From: Pyrinomonadaceae bacterium
Lineage (GTDB): Bacteria > Acidobacteriota > Blastocatellia > Pyrinomonadales > Pyrinomonadaceae
Assembly (NCBI GenBank): GCA_014380365.1
Contig: JACMJZ010000029.1
Span: 310,001-374,000, forward strand
DNA: 64,000 nucleotides
Direction of reading: 5' to 3'
Position 1 is the first letter of the stretch. Each line of letters opens with the position of its first letter. This document shows positions 8,157 through 15,922 of this stretch, piece by piece. The position numbers and the translations under genes are program-made. The notes under the pieces were generated by a model. The model saw nothing but the letters and a program-made list of their open reading frames with translations. It had not been told where the DNA came from and did not search any database.

Positions 8157-9089
8157 TCAAACGACGATCGCCACCCATTCGCCATCTTGTACGATTTCGC
8201 TTGGACCGGTCACGCCACATTCACGCAGGCGTGCGTTAACAGCCTCGGCCTGCGAATCTAAGATCCCAGAAAGAATTAGTCGCCCGCAGGTTGCGCCCAG
8301 GAGCGTCGGCAGGAGGCTTAGGATCACGTCCGCCGTTAGATTTGCGAAGACCATATTCGCGGAAGCTGTCGCCTGTTCCACCGTCCCGACTCGAAACGCA
8401 ATCTTCCCATCTACGCCATTCAAGCGCGCGTTCTCACGCGCAATCGCAACAGCGTCTGGGTCTGTGTCGCAAGCTTCAACTTTGGCGTCGGGGAAAACCT
8501 TCGCCGCGGCGATGGCGAGAATTCCTGTTCCCGTGCCGACATCGAGCAGGCTTCCTCCATCAAAGTATTGTTCAATCGCGGTCAGGCAGAGTCGCGTGGT
8601 TTCGTGTGTTCCGGTCCCAAACGCCATGCCCGGCTCTATCCTGATAACAACCTGATCGCCCGCTTCCCGAATCTCGCTCCACGGTGGCGCCACTATGAAA
8701 CGACCTGTCTTCACCGGCTGCCAGTTTTTCTTCCACTCGCCGAGCCAATCCTCGTCCGCAACCTCGCGAAAGTCCATTTCCCTGACCGACGAAGATGGAA
8801 GGTCGTAAAGGCGCAGCGCATTCGCCAGTTCGGTGCGCACCAGCTCGCGGTCCGGTGTCTGATCGAAATAGGCTGTGACTCGCGACAGTGGTTGTCCGAT
8901 TAAGTTTACTCTGTCGTCCGGCTCGGAAGCTGAGCGACAAACTGAAGTTTGTCGGACATCGTTTGTCTCCGTTCCCAGGGCGCCCGCCTCCATGAGTGCG
9001 TACTCGACCGCCTCGCGCGCAGCGTAGTCAATATCAACGTCGAGCGCGTACCACAAGCGGGCCGAGCCGTGATCATATTTGGAACTCAT
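8157..9089 (-). CDS. prmA: Ribosomal protein L11 methyltransferase with repeat-derived insertion
   Basis: 310 residues. PrmA trimethylates L11. The SAM-binding motif I is DVGTGTG (183-189), preceded by FGTGTHETT (157-165), the family signature; the NLTADV motif is near 250. Between the N-terminal beta-alpha-beta segment (ending GALGTET) and SRVTAYF, residues 43-66 have no counterpart in the family as I know it. Residues about 46-52 (RQTSVCR) are encoded by a perfect 20-base palindrome (8935-8954), so this loop looks like an in-frame insertion of a dispersed repeat. The catalytic domain is intact and the enzyme is probably functional. Confidence 0.9.
   Translation of the reverse strand: MSSKYDHGSARLWYALDVDIDYAAREAVEYALMEAGALGTETNDVRQTSVCRSASEPDDRVNLIGQPLSRVTAYFDQTPDRELVRTELANALRLYDLPSSSVREMDFREVADEDWLGEWKKNWQPVKTGRFIVAPPWSEIREAGDQVVIRIEPGMAFGTGTHETTRLCLTAIEQYFDGGSLLDVGTGTGILAIAAAKVFPDAKVEACDTDPDAVAIARENARLNGVDGKIAFRVGTVEQATASANMVFANLTADVILSLLPTLLGATCGRLILSGILDSQAEAVNARLRECGVTGPSEIVQDGEWVAIVV
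8935..8954. repeat. 20-bp palindrome inside prmA
   Basis: CGACAAACT (8935-8943) and AGTTTGTCG (8946-8954) are exact complements around GA. It lies in coding sequence and keeps the frame. Confidence 0.7.
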
Positions 9090-9247
9090 TTGTTTTTGAC
9101 GCGTAAACTCTCAGTAAGATCAGCGGACCTAAGCGCCGAGAATAAACCACACCGTCATGGGAAGCGAGTAAACCCTCGAAACTCAAATCATTGAGGGCCA
9201 CGGAACTAAGGGCGTAGAATGCCAACCGTACTGAAAGGAACAGGATC

Positions 9248-11152
9248 ATGACCTTCCACCCAAGGACTCTCCGCACAGCGATTTGCCTGATCGCGCTTCA
9301 AATCCCACTTCAAATCGTGGCCAGCGCTCAGTCTCCAACACCCACTCCAAAGAAGCCGGCGACGAAGAAAGTGGCGGTCGAGGTCGACCCGCAGGTGGAA
9401 GCACGCCGCACACTCGCAATGTCACTCGTAACTTCGCTCGCCGACGAAGCGCGGAGCTTCCGTGACCTGACACAACGCGCACGCGTGCAGGCTCGCACTG
9501 CCGACGCACTGTGGGACGCCGACCCGGAGAACGCGCGCGCATTGTTTAAGCGCGCATGGGACTCTGCCGAAGCTGCCGACGAAGAAAACTCGCGGCGTTC
9601 AGAAGAGGAAGTGCGGGCGATGCTGGCGGCGCGCGGGAGCACAGCCAGCCGGCAGCGGCCAAACCTGCGCCGAGAGGTTTTGCGGATGGCGGCGAAGCAC
9701 GACCGCGAGTTGGGCGAAGAGTTTCTGCGCAAGCTAGAGGAGTCGAGGAAGCAGGAGGCAGAGAAAGCGCCCGCGGGAACCAACAGTCAAGCCACCGCCC
9801 GTATCAATCCCGACGATCCGCCGCAGGCGATGGCCCAGCGTCTCAGCCTGGCGCGCCAACTGCTGCAGGACGGCGACGAAGCGCGCGCTCTTCAGTTTGC
9901 CGACCCGGCGCTTTATCCCGTGAACACTTTTGGCATGAACATCCTGGACATGCTGCACGAGAAGAATCCGGCCGCCGCCGATCAGCGCTACATGTCGCTG
10001 CTCGCCCGCGCCATGAGCGATCCGGTGTCGGACGCCAACACCGTCTCGCTGCTCTCGTCCTACGTCTTCATGCCGTACATGTACATCACAGTCAGGCCTG
10101 ACGGCAACAGTCACACGCGCCGTTGGAGCGACAACAACGCGCCGCCGGCTAACATTTCGGCGGGCGTGCGTAACGCATTCTTCCGCACAGCGGCGAGCGT
10201 GCTGCTGGGCCCAGTCCCGGAGCCCGATCTGTCGTCGTCCGGACGCCTTGGCACTTACGTGGTCATCGCCCGAATGCTTCAGCTCTTCGAAAAGCATGGT
10301 GATGCGCAGGCGCCCGCCTTGCGCGCGCGACTCGCGATGTTGCTCAACGATGTCCCCGAGCGAATGCGCCAGGACGACAACGCTCTCCTCACGCGCGGAA
10401 TCGTTCCCGAAGATCCAAACAGGGACCGCGTGGCTGAGGCGCTTGACCGGCTGCAGCGTGCGAAAACATCAGACGAGCGCGATCGGATCTACTTCGAGGC
10501 GTCGCGAGCGGCTAAGGACCCCGAGCAGGCGCGTGAGCTGGCTGACAAAATCGAAGACTCCGGCCTGCGTCAACAGATGCGAGCTTATCTAGCATTTGAG
10601 GCGATGCAAGCCGCCATCAGGGGGAAGAAGCCTGACGAAGTTATGCGTCTCGCACGCAGCCAGGAGCTGACTAACGTGCAACGCGCCTGGGGGCTGACTG
10701 AAGCGGGCGCACTGCTGGCGAAGACCGAACCTGATCGCGCTGCTGAAGCTCTTGAGCTAGCCACCGCCGAAGCGCGCCGCATCGATCAGAGCTCGCCCGA
10801 TCGCGTGCGCACCCTCGTGGCCGTTGTGACGCAACTTCAGAAGGTTGACAGCGCCCGCGCCTGGGGCATGATGAGCGAAGTTATCAAGGCAGCAAACTCA
10901 GTGAGCGAGTTCAGTGGCGAGGATGGCGAGCTTACTGTGCGTGTCGAGTTTAAAGGCGGTGGAGCAATGACGCAGAATCACAACGTCGCGAGCTTCGACC
11001 TGACCGGCCTCTTCACCGCGCTTGCTACAGAAGACTTCAATCGGGCGGCTGACCTGCCCAAGGGTTTCACCGGCGAGTCGCCACGCGCCGTTGCCATGCT
11101 CGCCGTCGCCCGCACCGCGCTCAGCAAGAAACCGAAAGCGGAACCTCGTTGA
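9248..11152 (+). CDS. Large secreted hypothetical protein, helical-repeat type
   Basis: 634 residues, function not recognised. An N-terminal signal peptide (CLIALQIPLQIVASAQS) is followed by a Pro/Lys linker and a long, mostly helical Ala/Arg/Glu-rich protein with TPR-like helix pairs (NARALFKRAWDSAEAADEE, ALRARLAMLLNDVPERM, RAAEALELATAEARR). AGGAACAGG precedes the ATG. It stands alone, divergent from prmA across 158 bases. Similar secreted proteins of unknown role are frequent in Acidobacteria; a periplasmic scaffold is possible but unproven. Confidence 0.65.
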   Translation: MTFHPRTLRTAICLIALQIPLQIVASAQSPTPTPKKPATKKVAVEVDPQVEARRTLAMSLVTSLADEARSFRDLTQRARVQARTADALWDADPENARALFKRAWDSAEAADEENSRRSEEEVRAMLAARGSTASRQRPNLRREVLRMAAKHDRELGEEFLRKLEESRKQEAEKAPAGTNSQATARINPDDPPQAMAQRLSLARQLLQDGDEARALQFADPALYPVNTFGMNILDMLHEKNPAAADQRYMSLLARAMSDPVSDANTVSLLSSYVFMPYMYITVRPDGNSHTRRWSDNNAPPANISAGVRNAFFRTAASVLLGPVPEPDLSSSGRLGTYVVIARMLQLFEKHGDAQAPALRARLAMLLNDVPERMRQDDNALLTRGIVPEDPNRDRVAEALDRLQRAKTSDERDRIYFEASRAAKDPEQARELADKIEDSGLRQQMRAYLAFEAMQAAIRGKKPDEVMRLARSQELTNVQRAWGLTEAGALLAKTEPDRAAEALELATAEARRIDQSSPDRVRTLVAVVTQLQKVDSARAWGMMSEVIKAANSVSEFSGEDGELTVRVEFKGGGAMTQNHNVASFDLTGLFTALATEDFNRAADLPKGFTGESPRAVAMLAVARTALSKKPKAEPR

Positions 11153-11214
11153 GGACATAGGGGTTTTGAAGGTTTGCGCCGCATAAGACCACCAAATCCG
11201 GTATTGCGTCGCGG

Positions 11215-11709
11215 ATGCCCGGTAGAATACGTAGTTCGACCGCTTTCGTTGAAATCGCAGGAACTAAGATTGTGCGAAAACGCCGATTGAAATTAGTCGC
11301 TAAAATTCCAAACTACGTTCCTGACGGCTTGGCTTGGAAACGCGCCATTTACAGAGCTGTAACCAAAGCTCAGCGCGATGCAGGTGTCCAGTATACCGAT
11401 ACGGACAAACTCGACGTCGAAGTGCGTTTTCATCTTCACGGCCACAGGCTCACGAGGGTCGACCTCGACAATCGCCTAAAAGCTGTGGGCGACGCCTTGC
11501 AAGGCTTCATAAACGACAAGGGGAGTCTAACGAACGGGCGCAAGCGAAAACCGATCATCCCGGACGACAATCAAATCTATCGGCTGACGGCGGAAAAACG
11601 TCTGCCCGGGAAACGAGACCGTGACGCACTCAGCACCATTACTATCCGGCGGTATAATCGCGATGCCCGCACCGTTGCCGATCCGCGCGAAACTCGTAAA
11701 CACATGTAG
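11215..11709 (+). CDS. RusA-like Holliday-junction resolvase
   Basis: 164 residues from ATG 11215; a GTG at 11271 (VRKRRLKLVAKIP) would give a length and start closer to known RusA proteins. The core RVDLDNRLKAVGDAL contains the DxDN metal-binding carboxylates and the following DAL helix of RusA, and PDDNQIYRL with the following K matches the second acidic site and basic strand. RusA enzymes are homodimeric endonucleases resolving four-way junctions, usually phage-derived. Here the gene is the first cargo of the putative cassette array; its stop is five bases before attC-like site 1. No phage genes are nearby. Confidence 0.75.
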   Translation: MPGRIRSSTAFVEIAGTKIVRKRRLKLVAKIPNYVPDGLAWKRAIYRAVTKAQRDAGVQYTDTDKLDVEVRFHLHGHRLTRVDLDNRLKAVGDALQGFINDKGSLTNGRKRKPIIPDDNQIYRLTAEKRLPGKRDRDALSTITIRRYNRDARTVADPRETRKHM

Positions 11710-11714
11710 GGGCG

Positions 11715-11822
11715 GTCGAACAAAGCCTTGCAGCTGAAGGCGCGATAGCATGCTTCTCAAGTAGCCTTGTTCCTTCAGCTTGGATGCTAATGGCGCGCCG
11801 CAGCTGAAGGCCAACGTTCTAT
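11715..11822 (+). mobile_element. attC-like recombination site 1
   Basis: 108 bases. It begins with GTCGAAC (R''-like, consensus RYYYAAC) and ends with GTTCTAT (R'-like). The inner arms pair with the asymmetry seen in attC: GGC, CAGCTG and GGCGCG on the left (11725-11743) against CGCGCC, CAGCTG and GGC on the right (about 11794-11811), with unpaired bases between the blocks. The central part also closes (TAGCAT/ATGCTA). Confidence 0.65.
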
Positions 11823-11861
11823 GCCTTCCCTACCTTATCTAGACCCCGTATATTTGTTGCA

Positions 11862-12146
11862 ATGGGTTTCACATTCGAGTGGGATGACGAGAAGGCGGTA
11901 GAAAATCTCAGGAAGCATGGCGTTTCCTTCTCGGAAGCCTCGACCGTTTTTGCTGATCCTCTGTCACGGACAATTCCCGACCCATTACATTCACAGGCAG
12001 AAGAACGGTTAATTATCCTGGGTCAGTCGGGCTTGCAACACAGCTTAGTTGTGGTGCATAGCTATCGCGGGGAGGTCATCAGAATCATTAGCGCCCGGAA
12101 GTCTGCGGCGCGAGAGAGAAAAGACTATGAGCGAGGACAAAAATAA
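11862..12146 (+). CDS. brnT: BrnT family type II toxin (DUF497)
   Basis: 94 residues, the family length. BrnT toxins are RelE-fold ribonucleases that block translation. Diagnostic features are FEWDDEKAVENLRKHGVSF at the N-terminus, VFADPLSRTIPD, EERLIILGQS and the C-terminal RIISARKSAARERKDYE, which carries the proposed catalytic Arg/Glu residues. It starts 40 bases after attC-like site 1 and overlaps the antitoxin start by 20 bases. Toxin first, antitoxin second is the normal BrnT order. Confidence 0.88.
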   Translation: MGFTFEWDDEKAVENLRKHGVSFSEASTVFADPLSRTIPDPLHSQAEERLIILGQSGLQHSLVVVHSYRGEVIRIISARKSAARERKDYERGQK

Positions 12147-12324
12147 AGAAGTTGAGATGTTGGATGAGTACGATTTCAGCAACGGGGTGATTGGTAAGTA
12201 CGCGAAGCAGTACGCTGAGGGTACAAATATCGTCCTCCTGGAGCCCGATGTTGCCAAGGTATTCCCTGACTCCGCGGCGGTGAATCAAGCGCTGCGGCAA
12301 ATCATCGAGCAGCGTTCGCAATAG
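12127..12324 (+). CDS. Antitoxin partner of BrnT
   Basis: 65 residues from ATG 12127, inside the end of brnT, giving translational coupling. The DEYDFSNGVIGKYAKQYAEG core followed by NIVLLEPDVAKVFPDS and an NQALRQII helix is the small antitoxin family often found behind DUF497 toxins, distinct from the ribbon-helix-helix BrnA. It presumably binds the toxin through the N-terminal segment; DNA binding cannot be read from sequence. The stop is 14 bases before attC-like site 2, so toxin and antitoxin would move as one cassette. Confidence 0.8.
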   Translation: MSEDKNKEVEMLDEYDFSNGVIGKYAKQYAEGTNIVLLEPDVAKVFPDSAAVNQALRQIIEQRSQ

Positions 12325-12338
12325 TCCCAATCGGCGGC

Positions 12339-12446
12339 ATCGAACAAAGCCTTGCAGCTGACGGCCCGATAGCATTTCTCTCAAGTAAGCTTTTGCCCTC
12401 AGCTCGGATGCTGATCGCGCGCCGCAGCTGATGGCCAGAGTTATGA
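12339..12446 (+). mobile_element. attC-like recombination site 2
   Basis: 108 bases, clearly homologous to site 1 (shared CGAACAAAGCCTTGCAGCTG and CGCGCCGCAGCTGA). It begins ATCGAAC and ends GTTATGA. CAGCTG/CAGCTG and flanking GGC pairs form the two-block stem. A nine-tenths match to the left arm of site 1 with a drifting centre is what arrays of one integron usually show. Confidence 0.65.
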
Positions 12447-12495
12447 TGCTTTCGCTCGTGACAGTTCTCGTGACAGTTCTAAAGAGGTGAAACTC

Positions 12496-12948
12496 ATGAG
12501 ACGACTTCTGCTGACGATGATAATGCTTGCGTCCTCGATCATTGTCACCGCTCAAACCAACAGCACACCAGCGCGCGACGTGTTGCGAGTCGATCAGGAC
12601 TGGGCAGCGTTGGGTTCGAGGCGAGATGCTGCTGCGCTAACGATGTTAGATGTGATCCTGGCTGATGATTACACGTTCACGGGTGCTTTCGGTGATGTGA
12701 TTACAAAGGCAGAGTATCTTAAGGAGCGCGCCGAGGTGTCCTATAGGACCGAAGATGTGCGGTCGCGGGTTTATGAGCACACGGCTTTGGTGACAGGGCA
12801 CATCACATTCGAGAGTAGAGGCACCTTGCGCAGGCGGGCTCCTGTCAGCTTTGATAGCGTTCGTTACACGAATGTGTATGTGATGCAGCACCAGAAGTGG
12901 CGCTTAATCGCAACCCAATTCTCACCCGTGTTAAAGCCGGAGCGTTGA
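12496..12948 (+). CDS. Secreted SnoaL/NTF2-like protein (DUF4440 type)
   Basis: 150 residues from ATG 12496, preceded by AAGAGGTG. Signal peptide LLLTMIMLASSIIVTAQ, then an NTF2-like cone fold: RDVLRVDQDWAALGSRRDAAAL, a long helix with the DUF4440 pattern, ILADDYTFTGAFGDVITKAEYL, and terminal strands SVRYTNVYVMQHQKWRLIATQF. Members of this family are ligand-binding or enzymatic (isomerase-like) with diverse substrates; none can be assigned. It follows attC-like site 2 and is followed 14 bases later by site 3, so it would be the third cassette cargo. Confidence 0.75.
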   Translation: MRRLLLTMIMLASSIIVTAQTNSTPARDVLRVDQDWAALGSRRDAAALTMLDVILADDYTFTGAFGDVITKAEYLKERAEVSYRTEDVRSRVYEHTALVTGHITFESRGTLRRRAPVSFDSVRYTNVYVMQHQKWRLIATQFSPVLKPER

Positions 12949-12961
12949 CAGGCAGCGCCGC

Positions 12962-13052
12962 AACTAACAAAGGCAAGCAGCGGACGCGCAATCAGCATCT
13001 CTCTCATGCAAGACTTGTTGCTGGCGGCGGTTTGTGCGCGCCAGCGTTAAGC
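12962..13052 (+). mobile_element. attC-like recombination site 3 (weaker)
   Basis: 91 bases from AACTAAC (12962-12968) to GTTAAGC (13046-13052); the right core fits GTTRRRY exactly. Inner arms pair partly (GCAGCGGACGCGC on the left, GCGCGCCAGC on the right). It begins 14 bases after a stop codon as at site 2. Sequence differs from sites 1 and 2. Confidence 0.45.
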
Positions 13053-13155
13053 GCCCCGGGCTATCTCATCGCGTTCACGCGCGCTACAATATCGATCCAT
13101 ATTGAGTTCAGAACTCCCCGACTTACCCCAGTATGATCGATTTTGGGAGGACACC

Positions 13156-14498
13156 ATGCATGCCGACAATCGGTTCGAAAGAGTTCGCGCAGCAATAGAG
13201 CAAATCGGTCCGGCCGACCACGTCTGCACGTTGTACGAGCAGCGTGACGACGAGGTGGCTATCGCCGTCTCGTACATCCGTGCCGGCCTCGATCGCGGCG
13301 AGCTTTGCGTCTGTGTTGTCGACGACGGCGGAGAGAGCATTTTCGAGGCGCTTGCGTCCGCGGGCGTCGACATCGACGCAGAGATGCGCAAGGGCCGACT
13401 GGCATTCTTCGAGAAGCCTCTCGCGCAGGGGCTCCAGACGCTGGACATGCTCGGCAAGATCGAGCAGTTCGCCATCGAGTCCCGCAAAGCCGGCTATGCC
13501 GGCTTCCGGATTGTCGGGGAGATGTCCTGGGCGCTGGACGGCGACCTGAAGGCGCTCGCCGAGTTTGAGGCGCGGCTCAACCTCAACCGGGTTTGGGAAC
13601 GTCACGCGTGCGCCGGCTATGTCAATTCGATGTGCGGCGGTTCACGCCCGAAACGCTTCGCGAGATGATCATCGTGCACCCGCTCGTAGTTATCGGCGAT
13701 CGGATCTGCCGCAATCCCTATTACGTAGCGCCCGAGCAGTATCTCTCGCCCGATTGGCCGAGGCACGAAGCCAACTGGATGATGACAAACCTCGAGAAGC
13801 TGCAGCAGTCGCAGGACAGCCTACGCGTGTCGCAGGAGCGCTACCGGTCGCTGTCGCGCCGTCTGCTGGAGCAACAGGAGCACGAGCGCAGTGCGCTCGC
13901 CCGCGAGTTACATGACCAGCTCGGGCAGTCGCTGGTCGCTATCTCGCTGAACCTCGAGGCGATTGAGGACGAGCTCTCGCCTTCCTCGCGCGCACGCGTG
14001 CCTGAGAGTACGCAGATCATTAGGAAGATGATCGAGCAGGTGCGGACGCTTGCCTTTGAGCTACGTCCGTCGATACTCGACGAGTTCGGTCTGGTCGAGG
14101 CGCTGCGGGACCTGGTGACGCGGCACGGTCAGCGCGCCGGCGGGCGCGTGAGTTTCACTGCCGCGCCGACTGACGCGCGGGCACCAGTCGAGATCGGGAC
14201 CGCCTGCTTCCGCATCGTGCAGGAGGCACAGACCAACGTTGCTCGGCACGCGCGCGCTCGCCATGTCGAAATAACGCTGACGGCTCAGGACATTGCTCTC
14301 GAGGTCACGGTCAAGGATGACGGGGATGGCTTCGACGTCGAGCAGCTGCGCACCGGTCTGGGGCTGATAGGAATGAGCGAGCGCGCCGAACTGGTCGGCG
14401 GCAGCGTCGACATCGAGTCGGTGCCGGGCGCCGGCACGACCGTGCGCGCGCGCTTCCCGCTGCCTTCTCCGCAAGGCGTCGCAGGAACTGACCAATAG
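13156..14498 (+). pseudogene. MEDS-domain sensor histidine kinase with a frameshift
   Basis: GGGAGG lies seven bases before ATG 13156. The first frame (to a stop at 13668) encodes a MEDS sensory domain (HVCTLYEQRDDEVAIAVSYI, GFRIVGEMSWALDGD) up to ERHACAG. Its expected continuation, CQFDVRRFTPETL then HPLVVIGDRICRNPYYV, is in the next frame, from about 13619 to the stop at 14498. A single missing base at about 13618-13619 explains this. The rest is a NarX-type kinase: coiled coil, HisKA_3 with LARELHDQLGQSL, LAFELRPSILDEFGLVEAL, N box FRIVQEAQTNVARHA, G boxes DDGDGFD and GLGLIGM. It is either inactivated or a sequencing/assembly error. GC looks higher than in neighbouring genes, as in acquired DNA. 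Confidence 0.75.
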
Positions 14499-14564
14499 AC
14501 TCCCTGCGGCGACCTCGCGCAGGTTTTTCGCCTGCGCTCGTCAGGCCAATCCTCGAGCTTGGTG

Positions 14565-14592
14565 GCGCCTAACCCGTCGTTGCAGCGTTATT
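14565..14592 (+). mobile_element. attC-like left-half fragment
   Basis: GCCTAAC (14567-14573) fits RYYYAAC exactly and is followed by GTTGCAGC (14579-14586), the usual left inner arm of soil integron attC sites. No right arm follows, so if real it is a truncated attC marking the end of the array 68 bases behind the kinase gene. Short enough to be chance. Confidence 0.3.
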
Positions 14593-14650
14593 CTGAATAG
14601 TTTAAGTCAACTCAAAACTCCGGTGTGGAGTAATTTCCTGTTTGATGTAA

Positions 14651-14750
14651 TCTCTGTGCGACCTCCGTGTTCTCTGTATCTCTGTGGTGAACGTTTGCTA
14701 CGTAAGATTCACCACTGAGACACAGAGAACAGAGAGGAGGCACAGAGAAG
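14651..14750. repeat. Dispersed inverted repeat, 'CACAGAGA' word family
   Basis: The left arm 14651-14691 (TCTCTGTGCG, TGTTCTCTGT, TCTCTGTGGTGA) is complementary to the right arm 14708-14749 (TTCACCACTGAGACACAG, AGAACAGAGAGG, CACAGAGA). It ends 25 bases before the transporter start. A related repeat is at 28622-28724. Confidence 0.7.
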
Positions 14751-14774
14751 ACTAAACTTGAGGCAGCGTCGCTT

Positions 14775-15824
14775 ATGACAGATCGGAATAAGCAGATTCG
14801 TTGGTGGCTGTTGCTGGTTGTCACCGCCATCGCTCTTTATCTTTGCTGGCTGATGGTGAAGCCTTTTGCCGGCGTGTTGGCGTGGGCGGCGGTGTTGGTG
14901 ATCGTCTTCTATCCGGTTCACCAGCGGCTGGTGCGTAAGACTAAACGTCCGGCACTCAGCGCGTTGATTTCATGCGTTCTGGTAATCCTCACGATCCTGG
15001 TGCCGGTGGCGCTGGTGACGATTGCGGTGCTCAGGGAGTTCTCCGGAGCGGCGCAGAGCCTGCAGTCAAACCTCGTCGTCTTCCTCGATCCCAATTCGCC
15101 GCTAACCGGACGCGTGCTGGGGTGGCTGAGCCGCTTTGTCGATGTCGAACAGCTTCGCTCACCCGAACAACTCCTCGAGTGGCTGAAGGGCATGAGCGGG
15201 CCTATCGCCGGGCGCACCCTCGGTTTTCTTGGCGGTGCAGTCGGCGTCGTCGTGCAGATTGTTTTCGTCGTCTTCACGATGTACTACCTGTTTCGCGACG
15301 GCGATAGAATCTTTGACGTCATCAGAGACGCGTTGCCACTCGAGAAGAACCAGGCGGAAGACATTCTGGCAAGAACCCGCGACGTGGTGGGCGCCAGCGT
15401 CTATGGTCTCTTCAGCATCGCGATCATCCAGGGGGTGCTGGGAGGGCTGGCCTTCTGGGCTCTCGGGCTGCCTTCGGCAATCGTGTGGTGCGTGGTGATG
15501 ATTTTTCTCTCGCTGATTCCCATGCTGGGAGCCTTCATCGTCTGGCTCCCGGCAGCAATCTATCTTTTCGCAACCGGCCACTACGTCAAAGGAATCCTGC
15601 TCGTCCTGTGGGGAACTTTGGTCATCGGGATGATCGACAACTTTCTGCGGCCCAAGCTGGTCGGTGGCCGAACCAAACTGCACGAGTTATTGATCTTTTT
15701 TGCCGTGCTGGGAGGCTTGCAGGTTTTTGGTGTGTTGGGAATCGTGCTGGGGCCAGTGGTGCTGGCAATTACCCTCGCGCTGGTTGACGTCTTCCGCGCT
15801 GCGGATCGTGCAGCGGAAGCGTGA
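14775..15824 (+). CDS. AI-2E family (PerM/UPF0118) transporter
   Basis: 349 residues with the family layout: two hairpins of membrane helices at the N-terminus (ALYLCWLMVKPFAGVLAWA, LISCVLVILTILVPVAL), a soluble segment about 100-150, then the conserved FTMYYLFRDGD and the C-terminal helices with SLIPMLGAFIVWLPAAIYL and DNFLRPKLVGGRTKLHELL. Members include TqsA, linked to AI-2 export, and Na+/H+ antiporters; substrate cannot be assigned. A palindromic repeat just upstream and another directly over the stop flank the gene. Confidence 0.88.
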   Translation: MTDRNKQIRWWLLLVVTAIALYLCWLMVKPFAGVLAWAAVLVIVFYPVHQRLVRKTKRPALSALISCVLVILTILVPVALVTIAVLREFSGAAQSLQSNLVVFLDPNSPLTGRVLGWLSRFVDVEQLRSPEQLLEWLKGMSGPIAGRTLGFLGGAVGVVVQIVFVVFTMYYLFRDGDRIFDVIRDALPLEKNQAEDILARTRDVVGASVYGLFSIAIIQGVLGGLAFWALGLPSAIVWCVVMIFLSLIPMLGAFIVWLPAAIYLFATGHYVKGILLVLWGTLVIGMIDNFLRPKLVGGRTKLHELLIFFAVLGGLQVFGVLGIVLGPVVLAITLALVDVFRAADRAAEA

Positions 15825-15886
15825 TCCACCAAATCACACGAAACAACACTAAGCGGTTTCGTGTCTCTTAGTGTTATTTCGTGGAT
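15824..15886. repeat. Inverted repeat after the AI-2E transporter gene, possible terminator
   Basis: 15824-15853 (ATCCACCAAATCACACGAAA then CAACACTAAG) is complementary, with a few mismatches, to CTTAGTGTTATTTCGTGGAT (15867-15886). A second option pairs CACGAAAC with GTTTCGTG. It follows the stop codon immediately. Confidence 0.55.
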
Positions 15887-15922
15887 CGTTTAGTCCCTGA
15901 GTAGTTTAAGATACGCGTCTCA

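Larger units (their letters stand above)
11215..14592 (+). mobile_element. Putative integron gene-cassette array without integrase (CALIN-like)
   Basis: Four functionally unrelated cargo units, all on the plus strand and each in its own short interval, are followed by attC-like imperfect palindromes at 11715-11822, 12339-12446 and 12962-13052, and by an attC-like left half at 14565-14586. The first two sites are both 108 bases, closely similar to each other, and start 5 and 14 bases after a stop codon. Toxin-antitoxin and nuclease cargoes are typical of sedentary integron cassettes. No integrase gene is visible, and the left boundary of the first cassette is not clear. Confidence 0.6.

Noticed and set aside
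11215-11709. Prophage remnant signalled by RusA
   Set aside because: No phage structural, replication or integrase genes nearby; the flanking attC-like sites explain it better as cassette cargo.
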